Assembly: GCA_038025085.1 (NCBI GenBank)
Contig: CM076153.1
Coordinates: 1,240,001-1,304,000, forward strand
Source: Tetragonia tetragonoides
Lineage: Eukaryota > Streptophyta > Magnoliopsida > Caryophyllales > Aizoaceae
Length of the DNA: 64,000 nt
Direction: 5' to 3'
Position 1 is the first letter of the stretch. Every line of letters begins with the position of its first letter. The notes beneath the pieces are model-generated. The model did not search any database, was not told the DNA's origin, and saw nothing but the letters and a program-made list of their open reading frames with translations. The position numbers were made by a program, and so were the translations under genes. Positions 12,171 through 23,380 of this stretch are shown here, in pieces.

Positions 12171-14960
12171 ATCGCTTTGTCAGATGTGGCTTGCGCCTAT
12201 TTATCACCTCTGATACCAGCACCTTCTGAACCAGTTTCTCATAGTCATATATATTTAAAAAGCTCAACAAGATGCCCACCCACTGAGCCAGTGTTATAAT
12301 GCGCCGAGCTGCACTAGAACTAGCTAAAATTAAATGAACTTACGAAAGTCAGGAGCCTCTGATTGTAAACAACAATATTTGAAGGGTGCCGTACACCGAG
12401 CACAACTACGTTGATCACACTTCAGGTGCCGCTTAACACCGGCAGCCTTGTGACGAATCTCTTCTTCATTCCACTCTACAGTATTACTATAATACCCCTT
12501 TCCACTAACAGCATTGCAGTTGGGAAAACGAAAACAATGTCGGGTAACCAGCAACTCAAGATTTTTGTGGCGATCTAATATCATCCCCAAGGCGTTTAAC
12601 GACAACATACAAGACGTGAGCCTCAGGCGCCTGAGTTTTGGACAGCAATCACGGATTACTTTTGCTGCACCATCATTCACAACTCCGAATAACCGTAGGC
12701 TTCTAACATTCCGAAGGCTACGTCGACAATATTTAATCAAAGTTCCAGGACACTGTATTCGTTTCAACTTCCTCCAGTGAAGTAAAGCTCTCACTATAAA
12801 GAGGAATGATGTACCCACCGACCTTGGTATAATCAACTCCTTCAATGAGGGTGACCTGTAAAGCGCATACCGCAAAGTTTAGTCACTATAAAACAGGCTT
12901 CCTTATTAGGCCAATCAGAAAACAGGTCAGTAAGTCGTTTCTGGGTCAAATAACTTGGGTTCTCTGCAGGGCAGCTTTGGGTCAAGTTTTGTGCCAAAAC
13001 CACCTTTCGAGTAGCTTTTATAGCGTTCTTCAGGTTTTGGGCAGTAAAAACTCAACATTTTGGTCAGGCTTCGGTTATATTTTCAGATCAGATCCATTTT
13101 TGACAACTTAATCCTGACAAACATAACATCAGTTATCATGTAAAATTAGTGCTACAACCTAAATTACACTGTAGAATCTCCTGGCAATTTTTAGTTTCTT
13201 TTTTGGGCTAAAAAATAAATCAAGAGCCCTTGAACATACTGCTATCAAAATGTCAAAATATGTGAATAGTCCTTCCACTCTATATCGAGCACATATGATA
13301 AGATAACATTATACATGCCACATTATTCAGACAAAGAGGCTGTGTGTTAATCTGAACTCAGCAAATGCTGTATATTATAGGTTCTGAACACTCCTTAATC
13401 AATTACCCAATAAAGTGATGCAACAGGATAAATCTATATAATATCAGTCTCAAAACTACAGAATGCATGTAACTGATGTAAGCTATTCTCATCTCAAGGA
13501 ACTGGAAAGTCTGCTCATATCTGGTTACAGAAAAATCCTGATCAAGACAAGGATTAATAATCTCCCAAACATAGTCACTTTTTTTGAGGGGGAAGAGATT
13601 TAACACTTACCCATTTCAAATATTTTTCCCTGCATGGAACAAAAAATACAACATAGGAGTATACCCTATGACTCCCCCCAATACAACTTTACATATATCA
13701 AAGCTTCAATATCTGAAAGGAGAGTCCCTTCAATTACACCAACAGCAATATTTAACTCAACCCATCTCCAAAACTCTATGTAAATAAAGCTTAACAGATG
13801 ATTTGCAAGCAAACCAAATATCAAATCAGGGTATTTAAACACATCCTTATCCTAAACAACAGAGGTGCACAGATGCCTTAGAAAGGGGAAGTTTCAATAT
13901 CTGAAAGGGGAGTCCCTACATTGAAACTAGCAGCAACATCTTACCCAACCCACTTTATCCAAAGGATTTTTTACTAAACCCACTTTATCCAAAAAAATTT
14001 TACTCAACCCATCTTCAAGCTCTGTCTATGTAGCTTTCCAGATGATTTCTTGCAAATCAAACATCAAAGCAAAGTATTTGAACCCATCCATTACTTGAGT
14101 GAGAGTCTGACAGATCTCCTGTAGTGAAAATAAAAAGATACGAAGCAAAATAAGGTGGTACAAAATGCCCCTTTCACACCCAGGATGAAGTTTAAATTAG
14201 GGTGTGAAAACCAAATCTTCATTTTCCATGACAATAAAATAAAATAAAGAACCTATAGATTGTCATAAAGAGCCCTCTACTCATATACCAAATAGTCTGA
14301 CATTACAGCACCCTGCTGCTTACAGCCTCTCATCCTACCAAAAATGCCTTCAAGTCAAGACACCTAATGTAGACTATTTTTCCTAGCAGAAATAACTTTT
14401 CTCCCATATGCCATACTTGTCCATGAGCTAATGAACCAGAAGTTCATTATTAAAAACATTCCTTCCAGCCAAAAAGGCAGCTGGATTCGCCCAACCACAC
14501 CCATAGTAGCAACAACATATCCAGCCCATAAGAAGTTTACAGGCACTCTCTGTTAGATGATACCTCTAAAGTAGGGAGATAAAAATCCTTGCAAAAAAAT
14601 GCATCCCGATAATTAGTCAAATGTCAGTTCTTACACTCTACATAGTGAAGCCCAGTCATATAGACCCCAATTCCACATCGAGGTAAGGAGTAATATTTGG
14701 CGTACATTACATCCATCGTCTCAAAATTCAAAAGTTGTGTACATTCTGAGCACAGTTTACGCACAAAAAAAATTCATAAGACCTGAACTTACACCTAGAA
14801 TGTACAGGCACTCTCCTGTAGATGGCACTCTTGACCTGGAACTAAAACCCAACACAATGCTCTAGTGGAATAGCTCTGCTTCCCCTGGAAATATGATTGG
14901 ATCACATAAAATGAAGAAATCCTCTTACCCAGAGCGCTGCCCAAAACACCCCTCTCACAG

Positions 14961-14963
<3 letters not shown>

Positions 14964-15017
<54 letters not shown>
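14964..15017. repeat. (AT)n microsatellite
   Basis: About 27 AT units. In copy B the matching place (about 32062-32085) is short and interrupted. It marks the left edge of a ~1.9-kb insertion in copy A's intron. Confidence 0.95.
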
Positions 15018-15021
<4 letters not shown>

Positions 15022-15145
15022 AAAGGGTCAGGTACAAACCCCCCTTAGTATACAAACCATACAAACCATATTCAAACCTTCACTTCATTAATTCTGAATC
15101 ACAACTTCATTGACACAAACTCACAAAATTCATTACGTTATAACC

Positions 15146-15887
15146 AATGTTTTGAAAACCGGACCGGGCATCGAACCGGTCGTCCAACTGGTTCGATGGT
15201 TCAACTGGTTCGACCGGTTCAACCGGACTCAAAAACCGGATGACGTCATAATAATTTAATATTTTTTATTAATCTTAAATACATATAAATTTGGAAAATA
15301 AGACAAACTCCCAAAAAAAAAAAAAAAAACTTTGTTACATGTTTTCTATTTTATATAATTGACAAAAAGTGATAGATAAACACTAATGTTTTCTTGAAAA
15401 TAATAAAAATAACAAAAACAGGACTCACATAGTGGAAAATGAATATATGGAAGTTCACCAATGTGTCAGTGTGTGAGGAGGAGAGGGAAAGATGTAGTAT
15501 TAAGTAATTGAACTGTGCAATTTCAAGCGTCCTACCAAGTGACAAGTCCCACATCGACTAGTGAAGGAAAACAAGGTTACTGCTTAGTCTATAAAAGTCA
15601 TGTGGAATTACTTGGTAGTGGGTACTCACAGTCCATTGTTCGGCTGAAATTGGGCCAAATGGAAGGCCCAACCGGGAACCGGGCTAAGTCAGCTTAAAAA
15701 GCTTTCGTAGTTGAGAATTTTCTATCCCGGTTCGCGGTTACCGGTCACCGGTTATTACCGGGTTTGACCAAACCAGGCGGTTTTGACCGGTTCATTTCTC
15801 AGCGGTCATATTTGCTGGATCGGACCGTTGAGGGTTCCCGGTTGAACCGGTCGAACCGGCCGGTCCGGTCGGGTTTTCAAAACACTG
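15146..15887. mobile_element. TIR element with GTTATAACC target duplication, nested
   Basis: Inverted ends: left ATGTTTTGAAAACCGGACCG, right complement GTGTTTTGAAAACCCGACCG, with many AACCGGT/ACCGGTT motifs at both ends. Direct repeats GTTATAACC flank it at 15137-15145 and 15888-15896 (9 bp, possibly 10), so Mutator-like is plausible. It contains no transposase, but holds an snRNA-type promoter motif (listed separately). Confidence 0.75.
15546..15597 (+). promoter_or_regulatory. USE + TATA pair resembling a plant U-snRNA promoter
   Basis: GTCCCACATCG (15546-15556) exactly fits the plant upstream sequence element RTCCCACATCG. A TATA motif (TATAAAA from 15590) follows after 33 bases, the spacing known for RNA polymerase II snRNA genes (Pol III types have about ten fewer). 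No U1, U2, U4 or U5 sequence was recognised downstream, so this may be a captured promoter or a transposon promoter using the same motif. Confidence 0.45.
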
Positions 15888-16248
15888 GTTATAACCATAG
15901 TTTCATCATTTTTCCAAATCTTCTACAATTTTTTTTTTTTTGCAAATTCACTAAACTATGATTACAGATTCATTAAACAATAATTGCAAATTCATTAATC
16001 TATGAGTACAAATTCATTAAATTATAATTACAAATTTATTAAACTATTAATGTAAATTATTAAAATATAAATTTCTTAAAAAAACCACCCACCCTTTCTC
16101 TCTCCTCCCTTCCCCAACCACCACACCTCCACAGCCGTTGCCGCCCGCCCCCAGCCAACGCTTTCCACCACCACCCGACCCACCGCTGTGGCCGCCGCCG
16201 GCCAGCGACCACAGAGGTGGCCCCACCAACTTAACATATAATGGAGAG

Positions 16249-16959
16249 CAATGTTTCTCAGACTCTCCGACGCGGATTAGATACGACACGGATCGGAGTG
16301 TCAGATCCTCAAATAAAAAAATTAAAAGATACGGGGATCCTGCTACAAAGATACGGGGATACGGCAAAAAAGAAAAGGTTTAATTGCCTAAGTAAGAGAA
16401 ATTCCCACGTGAATCGCGACAGAGAAAACTGTCAGCCTCTTTAGTCAACTGTCAAAGTGATAAAAGACAGCTGGGTTCCACTAAGTCCTTTTTTTAATAG
16501 AAAATATTAATAAATAAATAATAGTGGGCCACAAACAGTGATAATGAAAGGGTAAGGAAACTGAATTCATTTCTTATTCATCGTTTTCAGTCGCTTTCTC
16601 TCTCCCATCTCTCTCTCCTCTCTCTCCTCGCTCTCTGTAAATCAGACAACCGGCGGCCGATGACTGTCCATTTATGACCGGCGACCTCACCATTGGATTC
16701 GCCTCCCCTGTGCGACCAAAAGCCCTCTGATTTTGGCTTGTATCTTGTTCATTGAAGGCTTCGATTTGTAGATCTAGGGTTTCGCAAACTCTAGATCTAA
16801 ACTCAAAATGCCATGAAATTGGCTTCTGCTCAAGGAAGAAGAAGATGTCCGAGGGTCGTATCCCTTCCGCCGGTGTCGACGCGTATGCCGTGTCGGGATC
16901 GGCGTCATATCGTGTTGACACGCCACACGGCATCAATTAGCCGTGTCGGAGAAACATTG
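16249..16959. mobile_element. hAT-type element, 711 bp, in F-box copy A's intron
   Basis: The 8-bp repeat ATGGAGAG flanks it (16241-16248 and 16960-16967). The ends are inverted: CAATGTTTCTCAGACTCTCC and, on the right complement, CAATGTTTCTCCGACACGGC. Copy B has the unoccupied place (TGGAGAGGGTATTTG, about 32089), so the insertion came after the gene duplication. No intact transposase. Confidence 0.85.
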
Positions 16960-17028
16960 ATGGAGAGGGTATTTGATAGGTTAGAGACCCATCATCTCAA
17001 ACATCCAAACATTTTGCACAAAAACTCA

Positions 17029-17164
17029 TATGAGGCAGCCTCAAGGTGAGGCGCCTCATACATTTATCAAAAAAAAAAAGGTGAGGCGCCTCATACAATC
17101 ATGGTGTCATGATGACATCATACTTGGTTATAGAGGGGCATCACTTTGAGGCGGCCTCATGAGA
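17029..17164. mobile_element. Short foldback MITE with GAGGCGCCTC motifs
   Basis: The left end ATGAGGCAGCCTCAAGGTGA is mirrored by the right end (TTTGAGGCGGCCTCAT), with GTGAGGCGCCTCATAC units inside. The same element is at the matching place in copy B (about 32152-32285), so it predates the duplication. Relatives lie near 41713 and 57258. Confidence 0.6.
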
Positions 17165-19109
17165 GACTTATTGAACATTTTGTACATTATGAACAAAGTC
17201 GTGGCAGAAAAAGGGAGACGAGAAGCACCAAAAAAACGTGATTTTCGAAACAAGCCCCTTTAAAACAAGGCTGACAAAGTTTTAGCCTAAACTAAATATT
17301 TACATAGTCTAGCATTCAATCTATGTTATCTTTTGGCCTTTAAAGACCTCCCTTAACAGCTTGTATGCATTTTCATGATACTTTATATTCCAACCCAAAC
17401 AAAGCCAGCAATAGGAAGGTATATTACCAACAGCACAAGGATAATAAAAGTATGAGCAAAGTAAACTATATTAAGAATAAGTTCAGAAACAATAGTGTTT
17501 ACCTTTTAGCAAGAAACACATACTTATCTTCCTTGAGCAAGGACTCACCAAGGATCAATTTAGACCATGAGTCAGCCGGCTTACTATCTATCACGCGCTT
17601 TAGGAAAGAGCACTATCTCAGGTGCAAATGTAGACGCTTAAAAGTAACCAAGGGTCGGAGGTCGATCACACCGGAGGCTGTGGAGGGATAGATTGAGTCT
17701 AAGATTGCTGATAACCATGACTTGCTTACAAGACATACAAATACGAATCTATAAGCCCAAGGAACTCTCTTCATTATTTCCACCAATAAATCATAAGGCA
17801 TATCATCCCAACTAATCGACGTTCTTTTCGAGGCAAAAATTGCTCGTGTCCGCATCTTCTATCCTGATAACACATGAAAAGCAAAGGGACAATCAGCGAC
17901 TGGCATCAAACAAAGAAAAAATCCAGTTGCAGCAATGGCTAAGAATGTCACAGGATTAGAATCTCACAGGCATTAAGTCAAGAGTAGTGGTATCAAAGCA
18001 TGTCGATTGTTCAATTTCAAAAGCTCATAAAACTGTATGTCGAGTACAAGTTTTCTATAGAAAAAATACTCCCTCTGTCCATATATTGTCGTCAAATTGA
18101 CTCTTACCTTCAGATTTAAGATTTTGCTTGTATACTTTAATTCCCTTGGAAAACAACTATGAAATTAGTTAAGTATTTATTCCAGACATCGCAAAGTAGT
18201 ACACTGGACAACTAACTCCAGATGAAGCAACTATTTTTTCCATAGCTATTTAATAGACAAGATGAGCTGTTCCAAACTTCAATGAAGGCCAAATACTAGT
18301 AAAGAAAATTCATCCATATGTGTAATGATGTTTGTAGTTGTAATCCTTTTCTTAATGAACTACAGCACCACTTAATGACGCAAAAGTTTGAGCCGTAAAC
18401 ACACACTATAATCTAATTACAAAAGACAGGCTACATAACTGCTTACTCCCTCTGTGTATCCATTACTTCAAAACCCTTTAAATATATGCAGGTAAGTTCG
18501 GAAGGTTATTATTGGAGTCATGTCAAAGCTCCTAAAAATATTCTCTCACAGTTTACATTCAGATTTGATACTGAGAGAGGACAAGAACATGATTTTAAGG
18601 AGATCCCCCTGAAGAGTCTCCCTAGCATATTAAACCTAAAGCAACAGCCATAGGATTTTCTTCAATAACATGATCAGGCTCTCCTCAAAAATTTGGATTT
18701 GCACTTTTGGTGAATTTATTGGTTTTCTCGAACTACCTACTGCAACTGGCCTTCCTATATGTACCAATAATGTAATAATAAAGAGAGAATTCATATGCAT
18801 GGATCCATATTACTCGAGCAGTCAACAAGCACTTAGCTACTCAACAACAACAACCCTAAGTATCCCATCAAGAGCAGGTCTGGAGATATATGAAGTCTTA
18901 TCCCTAGCTAGTCTCCTAAAAGAGAGGTTCAATTCAATATACCCACAAAGATACAATGGATGTTTGAAAACAATTCGGCAACAAGCCACTCATCATCTAA
19001 TACTCACATTCAAAACATCGACTCAAAAAACAATAATGCAGCTGACCCATTTGAGATCAAAACTCAGAATTGTTGAATAAAAGAAACATAAAAACACCAC
19101 AGAGATTAC

Positions 19110-19246
19110 CTTTGGACAGGAGGAGACTTGGTCTAAAAGTTCATAGTGTGCAGTATATTTTACTGGCTCAATAAATCCTAGTCTTAGGCTTTCATAGGGC
19201 GAAAGGAGGATGGCAAAGATCATATTAGGAATCTCACTGTTAGAGT
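19110..19246 (-). CDS. Putative orphan exon, unrecognised
   Basis: The minus strand reads an open stretch after ...CTAACAG (IPNMIFAILLSPYESLRLGF, then IEPVKYTAHYELLDQVSSCP) that ends at AAG|GTAATC, an acceptable donor. The peptide looks protein-like but I do not recognise the family, and no matching upstream or downstream exon was found. It lies right where homology between the F-box copies stops, so it may be a stranded fragment of another gene. Splicing into copy A's first acceptor would not put the F-box ATG in this frame. Confidence 0.25.
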
Positions 19247-19289
19247 TCGGTATATATGGATTCACGCGAATGATGTAGTCTCAAAGGGA

Positions 19290-20030
19290 TTGAGCAAGTC
19301 CAAAAGGCCATCTGCCAGCTTATATAACAAAAGTTATGAACTCATCTGGATGCACAAGTATATGGCATACAAAGGTAAACTAGCAGGCCAAAGAGATATT
19401 GAAAACGGTTTATGTGAAGCTACATGGACTGGACACAAGTGCAAATTATTATCCAGATTGATAGAGTTGGAAGGTTGCTAATGACGCTCCGGGAGTGACT
19501 TGGGTTGCAAAAAAAATGCTTTTTCTTAAGATAACATGGGTGTCCAAGTTTTGCTTGACTAATTCCATGGGCCCTGAAGTTAACGAATGGGAAAACCTCC
19601 AGTGACCATATGGAGACTCGAACTTGGGACCTCAAGAATAGTGATTGGGTTGCAAGATTAATGGATGACAGTCAAGTGGTTGGACGGGTGATGTACCTCT
19701 ACAACTTAGGCACGGTTGGAAGCAGCCAGCAGCTAAGGGTTTTACAAGAATTGCATCTGGACTGAGTCCCTACAGCTTTGGGAATGTATACCTCAGTGCA
19801 AGTGTGGATCACAGGAAATACAAGATATCTTGGAGGAAGAGCATTATCCAATGATTTGTAAGTGCGGTGTATCGCCAAGGTTCGCCAAAGTTCCTAGGGA
19901 GCAGGTTTTTGATGCTCATTTGCTAGAAACAGCAGCGAAAAAGCAACTTAAAGTTAATTTCTAGCTAGTTTATGTAATTCTTCTAGCTGAAAATGGTCAC
20001 AATTTTAGGGTCGTTTTTATACAAACGGAG
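19290..20030. other. Intergenic DNA, nothing recognised
   Basis: Short ORFs only. No repeat end, RNA gene or family match was supported. Confidence 0.35.
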
Positions 20031-20039
20031 ATTTTTAAT

Positions 20040-20750
20040 TTAAGACATACAATATCTTCTAAAGTTCTCAACATTTTTCTTTTCTTGTTGGAGTAAAGTG
20101 GTTCTTAGCCTATTATAACCAGGTGGTACATAACCAGACAGATTATGCTCAGCAGCAAAGGTGTAAGAATCAACAGAGTATGGGTTTCTAGAAAGGTTAA
20201 AGGCTAATCCTCCAGTGTAAAACATCCTAGCAATCTTTGCATCCAATTGATTACGATTCTGAATATCAAAAGCATCAGAAATGGAGTTGGTTTTGTCACT
20301 TTTTCTTTTTTTCAAATTCCCAAAAAATCCACTTGAAGGGGGTGGAGGGACACTAGATTGATATGTACTAGAATGAGTGACTGTTTGGTTTGGTAATGGA
20401 GGTCTCTTTTCAACACAAGATTTCTTATACAATTCACTTTCATCCTCTAGTTTCCTAAAGGTTGCAATTTCTCTGGTAGAAACTTTCGCACAAGCAGCAA
20501 TGCCTTGTCCCTTCTCTCACATTAAGTGAGCACGGATTCTAGTATAAGAACTTTGCTTAGTGATTTTACAAAATGAGCATTCCCAAATACAATTACCACC
20601 CCCTGTTATTGATGTTCTTTCACCCCTTTTCACAAATTGCAACAAAACATATTCCAAATTTCATTTCTTCACTGGTAACACTATCATTACATGATGCTGA
20701 GCCACTTTGAAATCCCCCACCAGAAATACTACTACCATCCATATTTCAAC
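20040..20750 (-). pseudogene. Broken BED-zinc-finger/hAT transposase-derived gene
   Basis: The minus strand begins at an ATG near 20742 (MDGSSISGGGF), shifts frame near 20660, then reads a BED-type finger (GGNCIWECSFCKITKQSSYT, RIRAHL) with Trp-x-Cys-x2-Cys and a downstream His. An in-frame TGA follows the AHLM segment. The frame then continues as EKGQGIAACAKVSTREIATF to the DUF659-like piece MFYTGGLAFNLSRNP...AAEHNLSGYVPPGYNRLRTTLL and stops at 20040. hAT-derived proteins of this type are much longer, with a catalytic RNase H-like part that is missing here. The duplication edge at 20511 falls just after the BED motif. Confidence 0.7.
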
Positions 20751-20892
20751 CAATTTACAACAATTCAAGCACCTGGAAAAATAAGGTAGCAAAACAGGAA
20801 GCAATCAAGCAAACAGAAAAGTATGGACAGAATACAGAAAGCAAACAGTCAATTAAGCAATTAAATAACTAACTAAGCAGAATATAAACTAA

Positions 20893-20923
<31 letters not shown>

Positions 20924-22966
20924 GCAGATTATAAACTCAAAAAGCAATAACTAATAAGCAAAGCCCAAAATTATTTTAGTCTGAAAATTGAAAAACCAAA
21001 ATGATAAAGATCAAAGTGAGATGGAAGGGAGGAGGACTTACCGGCTGAATCGATGGTGGCTCGGTTGCTGTCGCTCGATCTGAGCTGGACGCCGTGCTCG
21101 GTGGTGCTGTCGCAGAGTCGCAACTCGCAGGAGATCGGATCAGGAGGGAGAGAGAAAGAGGATGGAGAGAGAGAGAGAGAGAGAAAGAGGGGTTAGGGTT
21201 TGGGTTTCTGATTTTGGTAAATGAAATGAAAATTGAAATGTTATTTTTATTTTTGGGATGATTTTTTTAGGCTAGCTAGTAGTTAAATTAAGATAGTAAT
21301 ATTTTAAATTAAAAAATGTAAAAAAAAAGTTTAAAAATAAATTTGTGGATCAGTTTTTTCTAGTCGTATTCTGCACATATCCACCCAGTATTCTAGTCGA
21401 ATTCTAAGTTATTCAGCATTTAAATTAATTCAAAAAAATAGGATACTTCAAGAGTACGTATCCGATTCGTTTTTAGCGTATCCAGGATGTATCCGGGCAG
21501 TATTTATATCCGATACGTATCCGGTACGGAATACTTGACCCAGCCGAGGTATCCGTGCATCAGAGGCTAGGGGTGGGGTGGGCTGGCTAAGGGGTCAAGA
21601 ATGCCGGAGTTGGGTGGGGCTAGATTAGGCTGACTGAGGGGTCGAGAACGACGGAGGTGGGGGAGCTAGGGTTTATTTGTTTTTTTTTATCTTTTTCTCT
21701 TTTAATTATTTGTTTTTCTTTTTTAATTTTTGATTACTTTTTTAATCAATGATCATTTATTTCATCAAAAATTTAGTAAGGAATCATCTATAATGATTGG
21801 AGTGTAGGTTTCTTTTTCAGTATACAGATGAATATAATAAGGGAGATTTCTAAGAGAAAAAGCAATAAGAGAGAAAGATGATTTGCAAATAAAAAAGGTA
21901 CTTTAGGAATTATTGTGACAAAAAAAATTACGTTGAGTAATTTAGAATTTCCGTTCAGCAATTCCGTAAAGGATTTGATTGTTTGTTTTTGTTTTTGTTT
22001 TTGTTTTTTTTTTTCTCCTTAGTAAAGTATAAGATGTAAGAGAAGTAAAAAGCCTACATAAGACTTCTGCCAATGGTTTTTGGTCATAATTTTTTTTTTT
22101 AGAGGTAATAAAATTCGTTATTCTTAGCCCACTATTTTATTCTTGGACAGTCACTACTTTTTTGTGGATGTAGTCAAGTTAGTTCCTACTAAATGTAACC
22201 AATAATTTTATCGACTTCTGGATTACACGTACACATTGACGTGTCAAAACATAAAGTTAAGTTGCCTTGTCTACTCCGTGTTTTCAGTTTCAAACCTTTG
22301 ATAACCGTATCAATTCCTCTTATGATCCCTCTCCCTGTTCTAATTTCATACTAGGGAATAACCCGTGCTACGCACGGACTTTCCGTTTATTACTATATAT
22401 ATAATAATATTATCAGCTAAATTATTGAAGTTTTTTAAATTTTAAAAAGGTATATAAAAAATAAATAAATATAATGATTGACCAAAAGGTTATATGTTAT
22501 ATTACTTATCATTGATTCATTGTCCTATTAAAAACTAATATCTATAATTTGTCACATAACTTGCAATTGTACACCTAAAATAAAACTTAACAAATTGCAC
22601 CACAAATGTAAGACATGTCATTTTATTTTCGCTTATCCGTGCAAAATGTAGTCACATGTCTAACCTATGTTTTATACCCTCATATATAAATCTTAATTAA
22701 AATTTGAACACTGTCATATTAACGATGATTATTCCCACTAAATAATAGTACACTTTCATGTAACATAAGCTTATACCAATTAATATAGTTTGTTATTAAA
22801 CAATTATCAGTTTGATTAAACCGTCCCTTAATGTGTATTTCACTAATTCGAATTTAGAAATTGGAAGATTAACTTTCTATCAAACGGAAAAACACTTGCA
22901 AACAACTCACCATCTAAGAAAATGAAGAATAATAAGTAAGTCCTCAAAATGTGACTCTTGTATGTA
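20511..22966. repeat. Tandem duplication unit 1 (2456 bp)
   Basis: Begins CTTCTCTCACATTAAGTGAG within the broken BED gene and ends ...ACTCTTGTATGTA, where unit 2 starts with the same CTTCTCTCACATTAAG. The two units match nearly base for base, with scattered substitutions, small indels and poly-A length changes. It contains the BED exon, the 5' UTR exon, a GTATCCGATACG-rich segment and the 3' part of a Helitron. Confidence 0.92.
21040..21200 (-). other. 5' UTR exon and start region of the BED/hAT-derived gene
   Basis: The minus strand shows a TCTCTCTC-rich leader, then CATCGATTCAGCCG|GTAAGT, a strong donor at about 21041. It precedes the ATG at about 20742, with an intron holding a poly-A run (20900-20923). 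The same leader occurs in the duplicated unit (about 23497-23640). Confidence 0.5.
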
Positions 22967-23348
22967 CTTCTCTCACATTAAGTGAGCACGGATTCTAGTA
23001 TAAGAACTTTGCTTAGTGATTTTACAAAATGAGCATTCCCAAATACAATTACCACCCCCTGTTATTGATGTTCTTTCACCCCTTTTCACAAATTGCAACA
23101 AAACATATTCCAAATTTCATTTCTTCACTGGTAACACTATCATTACATGATGCTGAGCCACTTTGAAATCCCCCACCAGAAATACTACTACCATCCATAT
23201 TTCAACCAATTTACAACAATTCAAGCACCTGGAAAAATAAGGTAGCAAAACAGGAAGCAATCAAGCAAACAGAAAAGTATGGACAGAATACAGAAAGCAA
23301 ACAGTCAATTAAGCAATTAAATAACTAACTAAGCAGAATATAAACTAA

Positions 23349-23380
<32 letters not shown>

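Larger units (their letters stand above)
15018..16240. mobile_element. Insertion in the (AT)n tract of F-box copy A's intron
   Basis: Absent from copy B, where the short AT tract is followed almost at once by TGGAGAGGGTATTTG. It starts GGGAAAGGGTCAGGTACAAA right after the AT run, carries repeated ATTCATTAA(A)-type units near 15950-16050 and a proline-coding-like CCACCACCC stretch (16090-16220), and holds the nested TIR element 15146-15887. The element class is unknown. Confidence 0.55.
12330..17855 (-). pseudogene. F-box/LRR gene copy A, inactivated by a nonsense codon
   Basis: Exon 1 runs 17855 to 17503 (353 bp) and exon 2 runs 12855 to 12330 (526 bp), exactly the sizes in copy B, with the same donor GTAAAC and acceptor CAG|G. 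Exon 1 encodes the F-box (ISWDDMPYDLLVEIMKRVPW). Codon 81 is TAG (17615-17613), where copy B has TAC (Tyr). Exon 2 stays open: LRR-like segment, then EWNEEEIRHKAAGVKRHLKC and a Cys-rich end. Homology to copy B stops near 19081, so the 5' UTR exon and promoter of copy B are missing. The intron is 4.6 kb against 2.6 kb in copy B because of transposon insertions. Translation would give an 80-residue F-box fragment at most. Confidence 0.85.

Noticed and set aside
18060..18460. Stowaway-like MITE (TACTCCCTCTGTCCATATAT and CTCCCTCTGTGTATCC)
   Set aside because: The two motifs are in the same orientation and no inverted partner or TA duplication was found; perhaps old fragments.
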